Source: Dictyoglomaceae bacterium (GTDB taxonomy: Bacteria > Dictyoglomota > Dictyoglomia > Dictyoglomales > Dictyoglomaceae). Taken from it: a DNA stretch of 7,418 nt. The translations under genes were made by a program, and so were the position numbers. The stretch spans positions 1 through 7,418 of the forward strand of contig JAPYWU010000069.1 in assembly GCA_028276205.1 (NCBI GenBank). The letters run 5' to 3'. The notes beneath the pieces were generated by a model. It searched no databases and was not told the DNA's origin. It worked only from the letters and a program-made list of their open reading frames with translations. Shown here piece by piece: positions 4,776-7,418 of this stretch; within the stretch, counting starts at the first letter, position 1; each line of letters starts with the position of its first letter.

Positions 4776-5951
4776 ATGATTGTAGGATTATTTAATGATT
4801 CCTTTCCTCCAGTAATAGATGGAGTAGCTATAACAGTTAAAAATTATGCGTATTGGATAAACAAGAAATATGGTTTGTCCTACGTAATTACTCCTGCATA
4901 TCCTAAATATAAAGATAATGAAGAATTTGAAGTTATTAGATACTTTTCATTACCTCTCATATTTAGACCCCCATATAGACTTGGAATTCCTTTTTTAGAC
5001 ATTAATGCAATGAAAAAAATTGAGAAAATCCCCTTTGATATAATACATGCTCACTCCCCTTTTTCCACAGGAGTCTTAGGATTATATATAGCAAGAAAGA
5101 AAAAAATACCCATAGTAGCTACCTTTCATACAAAATACTATGATGATTTTAAAGAAGCTACTAAATCTGAACTCATAGCCCAAATAGCAGTAAAATTAAT
5201 AGTAGAATTCTATAATCAAGTAGATGAAGTCTGGACAGTAAATTATTCTACAGCAGAGACTTTAAGATCTTATGGATTTAAGAAGAATATAAAAATAATG
5301 CCTAATGGAACTGATTTTATTCCCCCTGATAATCCTCAAGAATATAGAGAAAAAATAAATAAAATTCATAATTTAAAAGAAGATGAATTTTTATTTCTTT
5401 TTGTAGGACAAATGATAAAGCAGAAAAATATAGAGCTGTTATTGAAATCCTTCAAAATACTAAAAGAAAGGGGCTATCATTTTAAAGCCATTCTTATAGG
5501 AACAGGAAAGGACGAGAAATATTTCAAAGATTTAACCCATAAACTTAATCTTGAGGAGAATGTAATATTTACTGGAAAAATTTTAGACCGAGAACTTCTA
5601 AAAGCATACTATGCAAGGGCAGACCTCTTTACATTCCCATCCCTTTATGATACTTCAGCCATCGTACTACAAGAAGCTTCAGCCCTTAAATGTCCCTCCT
5701 TGGTAATTGAGAGTTCAAATATAGCAGAGGAAATTATAGATGGGTATAATGGCTTCTTATCTCAGAATGATCCATATATATATGCTGAGAAAATTTCCCA
5801 AATAATCTCTGATAGAAAAAGATTAAAATCTATTGGTGAAAATGCCCAGAAAACTCTTTATAAGCCATGGGAAAAAATTGTTGATGAAGTAGTAAAAAGA
5901 TATAAAGAAATCTTAAACTCTAAAAAAGAGTATATAGGTTCCTCAATATAA
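4776..5951 (+). CDS. Glycosyltransferase family 4 (GT-B fold)
   Basis: This 391-aa enzyme has the two Rossmann halves of retaining GT4 transferases. The N-terminal half opens with GLFNDSFPPVIDGVA (4-18), the acceptor-side signature with its glycine loop, and contains HAHSPFS (91-97) and FHTKYYDDF. The C-terminal donor half has PNGTDF (176-181), FVGQMIKQKN (209-218), and the EX7E-type motif at 292-300, read here as DTSAIVLQE with Asp292 replacing the first Glu and Glu300 kept. The opening and HAHSPFS resemble diacylglycerol glucosyltransferases and mannosyltransferases that build glycolipids, so a membrane-glycolipid role is possible but unproven. The protein has no signal peptide or membrane helices. 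The start is fixed by the conserved N-terminus. It lacks a ribosome site and is preceded closely by a strong promoter. Arg of the usual G-R-x4-K phosphate clamp is Gln212, while Lys217 is present. Confidence 0.93.
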   Translation: MIVGLFNDSFPPVIDGVAITVKNYAYWINKKYGLSYVITPAYPKYKDNEEFEVIRYFSLPLIFRPPYRLGIPFLDINAMKKIEKIPFDIIHAHSPFSTGVLGLYIARKKKIPIVATFHTKYYDDFKEATKSELIAQIAVKLIVEFYNQVDEVWTVNYSTAETLRSYGFKKNIKIMPNGTDFIPPDNPQEYREKINKIHNLKEDEFLFLFVGQMIKQKNIELLLKSFKILKERGYHFKAILIGTGKDEKYFKDLTHKLNLEENVIFTGKILDRELLKAYYARADLFTFPSLYDTSAIVLQEASALKCPSLVIESSNIAEEIIDGYNGFLSQNDPYIYAEKISQIISDRKRLKSIGENAQKTLYKPWEKIVDEVVKRYKEILNSKKEYIGSSI

Positions 5952-5957
5952 AAAAAT

Positions 5958-5980
5958 ATTTTTTAATCCCATTAAAAAAT
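5958..5980 (+). repeat. AT-only perfect inverted repeat, possible weak terminator
   Basis: A 10-bp perfect stem (5958-5967 with 5971-5980) closed by a CCC loop lies six bases after the glycosyltransferase stop. The stem is entirely A-T (TTTTTTAAT against ATTAAAAAA), so at high growth temperature it would be weak as RNA, and no clean T-run follows. It may act as a poor terminator or mRNA 3' end. The rest of the 171-bp gap is extremely AT-rich and otherwise holds only the next gene's promoter and ribosome site. Confidence 0.4.
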
Positions 5981-6049
5981 TATATCATCTTATATAAAAT
6001 TTTTAAATTTTTCATAATCTTTTATATTACTGCTCTATACATAATAAAC

Positions 6050-6078
6050 TTGTAATAGATGATATTTTTTGCTATAAA
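6050..6078 (+). promoter_or_regulatory. Sigma-70-like promoter of the M24-family gene
   Basis: TTGTAA (6050-6055) and TATAAA (6073-6078) are separated by exactly 17 bp, with four and five matches to consensus. The predicted start near 6085 gives a leader of about 38 nt. The leader ends with AAGGAGG (6110-6116) six bases before the ATG, a near-perfect ribosome site. The surrounding AT-richness makes chance matches more likely. Confidence 0.55.
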
Positions 6079-6122
6079 AAAATTAATGTTTTACAAATTT
6101 CTAATTCCTAAGGAGGTTAAAG

Positions 6123-7229
6123 ATGAAAAGAAATCAAGAAGTAAAAATAAAATTAGAAAAGGTTAGAAAATTCATGGAAGAAAATAAATTATCAGCCATG
6201 CTTATTAAGAAGCAACCAAATTTTTCATGGATAACAGCAGGGGGAGTTAACTTTGTAGGAATGGCTACAGAAATGGGAGTTACATCAGTATTAATTACTG
6301 AAAAAGATCAATTTGTAATAGCTAATAAAATTGAAGCACGAAGGATGAAAGATGAAGAAATAAGTGATATTGGCTTTGATGTCCTTGAATATGAATGGTA
6401 TGAAGACAAAGAGATGGAGATAGTAAAAAATATAGTCAAAAAAGGAGAAATAGGATGCGATATATTTCTTCCTGATACCCAATTTGTAGAGAATTCTTTT
6501 AGAAAACTTCGCTTTGAACTTACAGAAGGAGAAATAGAAAGATATATATTCTTAGGAGAAACACTATCAAGAATTGTAGAAGAAGTACTAATGTATGAAA
6601 CAAAACCTGGAGATAAAGAAATAGAGGTAGCAGGAAAAATATCTGCAAAATTATGGCAAGAAGAAATAGAACCTACCGCTTTTATGGTTTCATCTGATGA
6701 GAGAATTAAAAATTATAGGCATCCTATATCCAAAAATAAAAAAATAGAAAAGCACGTAATGGCTTCTGTAAATGCTCGATATAAAGGACTAATTGCTACT
6801 ATTACTCGTATGGCATATTTTGGAAAATTACCAGAAAAATTGAAAAAGCAATATAAAGATAATGTAGAAATTGAATGTATCATGATAGCAGAAACTAAAA
6901 TTGGAGAAGAAATGAGAGTACCAGTATTACGAGCTATAGAAGAGTATGAAAAAAGAGGATATAAAGATGAATGGAAATTGCATCATCAAGGAGGATCTAT
7001 GGGATATTACCCCAGAGAGATAAGAGTAACTCCATCAACTACAGAGAAAATTTTAAAGAATCAAGCCTTTTGTTGGAACCCTTCTATTTCAGGAACCAAA
7101 TCAGAAGATGGCTTTATTGTAACAGAAAAAGGCCCCCTTATGATTACAAAACCAATTATATTTCCTACTATAACTTTAGAAATAGAGGGAATAAAATTTA
7201 TTAAGCCTGATATATTAGTTATTTCTTAA
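6123..7229 (+). CDS. M24 (aminopeptidase P/creatinase fold) homologue with degenerate metal site
   Basis: This 368-aa cytoplasmic protein has the two-domain plan of Xaa-Pro peptidases: an N-terminal creatinase-type domain (about 10-130, including KKQPNFSWITAGG) and a C-terminal pita-bread domain (about 135-368). Aligning its motifs by eye to active M24 enzymes gives these ligand positions: first Asp is Ser215 (ASVNARYKG), second Asp is Thr226 (GLIATITR), His is retained at 288 (HHQGGSMGYYPRE, 287-299), first Glu is Asn319 (CWNPSISG), and the last Glu is retained at 328 (KSEDGFIVTEKG). Three of five ligands are lost, so a standard metallopeptidase reaction is unlikely. Creatinase has the same fold and hydrolyses a C-N bond without metal, so a metal-free hydrolase or non-enzyme role is possible. 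AAGGAGG six bases upstream fixes the start, and a strong terminator follows. It is probably monocistronic. Confidence 0.9.
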   Translation: MKRNQEVKIKLEKVRKFMEENKLSAMLIKKQPNFSWITAGGVNFVGMATEMGVTSVLITEKDQFVIANKIEARRMKDEEISDIGFDVLEYEWYEDKEMEIVKNIVKKGEIGCDIFLPDTQFVENSFRKLRFELTEGEIERYIFLGETLSRIVEEVLMYETKPGDKEIEVAGKISAKLWQEEIEPTAFMVSSDERIKNYRHPISKNKKIEKHVMASVNARYKGLIATITRMAYFGKLPEKLKKQYKDNVEIECIMIAETKIGEEMRVPVLRAIEEYEKRGYKDEWKLHHQGGSMGYYPREIRVTPSTTEKILKNQAFCWNPSISGTKSEDGFIVTEKGPLMITKPIIFPTITLEIEGIKFIKPDILVIS

Positions 7230-7230
7230 T

Positions 7231-7264
7231 AAAGAAGGGAAGCCTTTAAAGCTTCCCTTCTTTT
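7231..7264. terminator. Strong rho-independent terminator after the M24 gene
   Basis: A 13-bp perfect stem (7231-7243 with 7251-7263) has a GAAGGGAAGC core and a seven-base loop (CTTTAAA), and runs into TTTTATAT from 7261. It begins one base after the M24 stop codon. On the minus strand the hairpin is followed by TTTATTAAG, so it could also end the convergent gene that stops at 7289. Confidence 0.93.
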
Positions 7265-7288
7265 ATATGGAATGGGGGTAGGTGACCG

Positions 7289-7418
7289 CTATACAATTCT
7301 TGATGTTAAATAGTTTACTATAGGAGATTCAATTTTTAAATACTCTAATTCTAAATTTTGAAAATCTTTATCATCCTTTTGCATCCTTTTTACCTCTCTA
7401 TCCTTTGTTGTTGGTATT
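7289..7418 (-). CDS. C-terminal end of an unrecognised minus-strand protein (partial)
   Basis: On the minus strand a frame is open from the window edge to a TAG at 7289-7291, giving 42 residues. They are charged and hydrophilic, with 'KDREVKRMQKDDKDF' followed by 'LELEYLKIESPIVNYL' and the end 'TSRIV'. Amino-acid make-up and codon use resemble the neighbouring genes, and the gene would converge on the M24 gene with the terminator between. The start is outside the window. An internal ATG (residue 12 of the visible part) has GAGAGG eight bases upstream, so a 31-aa reading cannot be excluded. No family is recognised. Confidence 0.5.
   Translation of the reverse strand, partial: IPTTKDREVKRMQKDDKDFQNLELEYLKIESPIVNYLTSRIV

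Overview
The window is AT-rich and densely coded. Arginine is mostly AGA/AGG, isoleucine is often ATA, and Shine-Dalgarno sites are of the AGGAGG type. This suits a low-GC anaerobic, probably thermophilic bacterium of the Dictyoglomus or thermophilic-Firmicutes kind. That placement is inferred from composition and gene style; no marker gene is present.

Left part (1-1678). The last 34 codons of a secreted, carbohydrate-binding-module-like protein end at 105 and face a minus-strand gene for a secreted NodB-type polysaccharide deacetylase (146-850). A strong bidirectional hairpin terminator (112-144) lies between them. The deacetylase has its own sigma-70-like promoter (899-927). Next, also on the minus strand, is a cytoplasmic metallo-beta-lactamase-fold hydrolase with all seven metal ligands (941-1678).

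Centre (1679-4755). A divergent intergenic region carries a promoter and a perfect 9+9 bp palindrome at the predicted transcription start. It leads into a tightly overlapping five-gene operon: an SdpR-like ArsR repressor without cysteines, an SdpI-like membrane protein, a 67-aa two-helix PLDc_N protein, an ABC-2 ATPase and an ABC-2 permease. The first two genes resemble the B. subtilis sdpR-sdpI peptide-toxin sensing and immunity pair. The last three have the order and types of yxlE-yxlF-yxlG from the B. subtilis sigY operon. This looks like a self-regulated module for membrane-peptide or antibiotic resistance, or envelope stress. It is the most interesting part of the window.

Right part (4756-7418). 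A GT4 glycosyltransferase (4776-5951) follows. Its extended -10 promoter lies so close to the ATG that the transcript is predicted to be leaderless or nearly so. After an AT-only spacer and a separate promoter comes an M24 (aminopeptidase P/creatinase fold) homologue (6123-7229) that has lost three of the five usual metal ligands. A strong terminator closes it, and the tail of an unrecognised minus-strand gene runs off the right edge.
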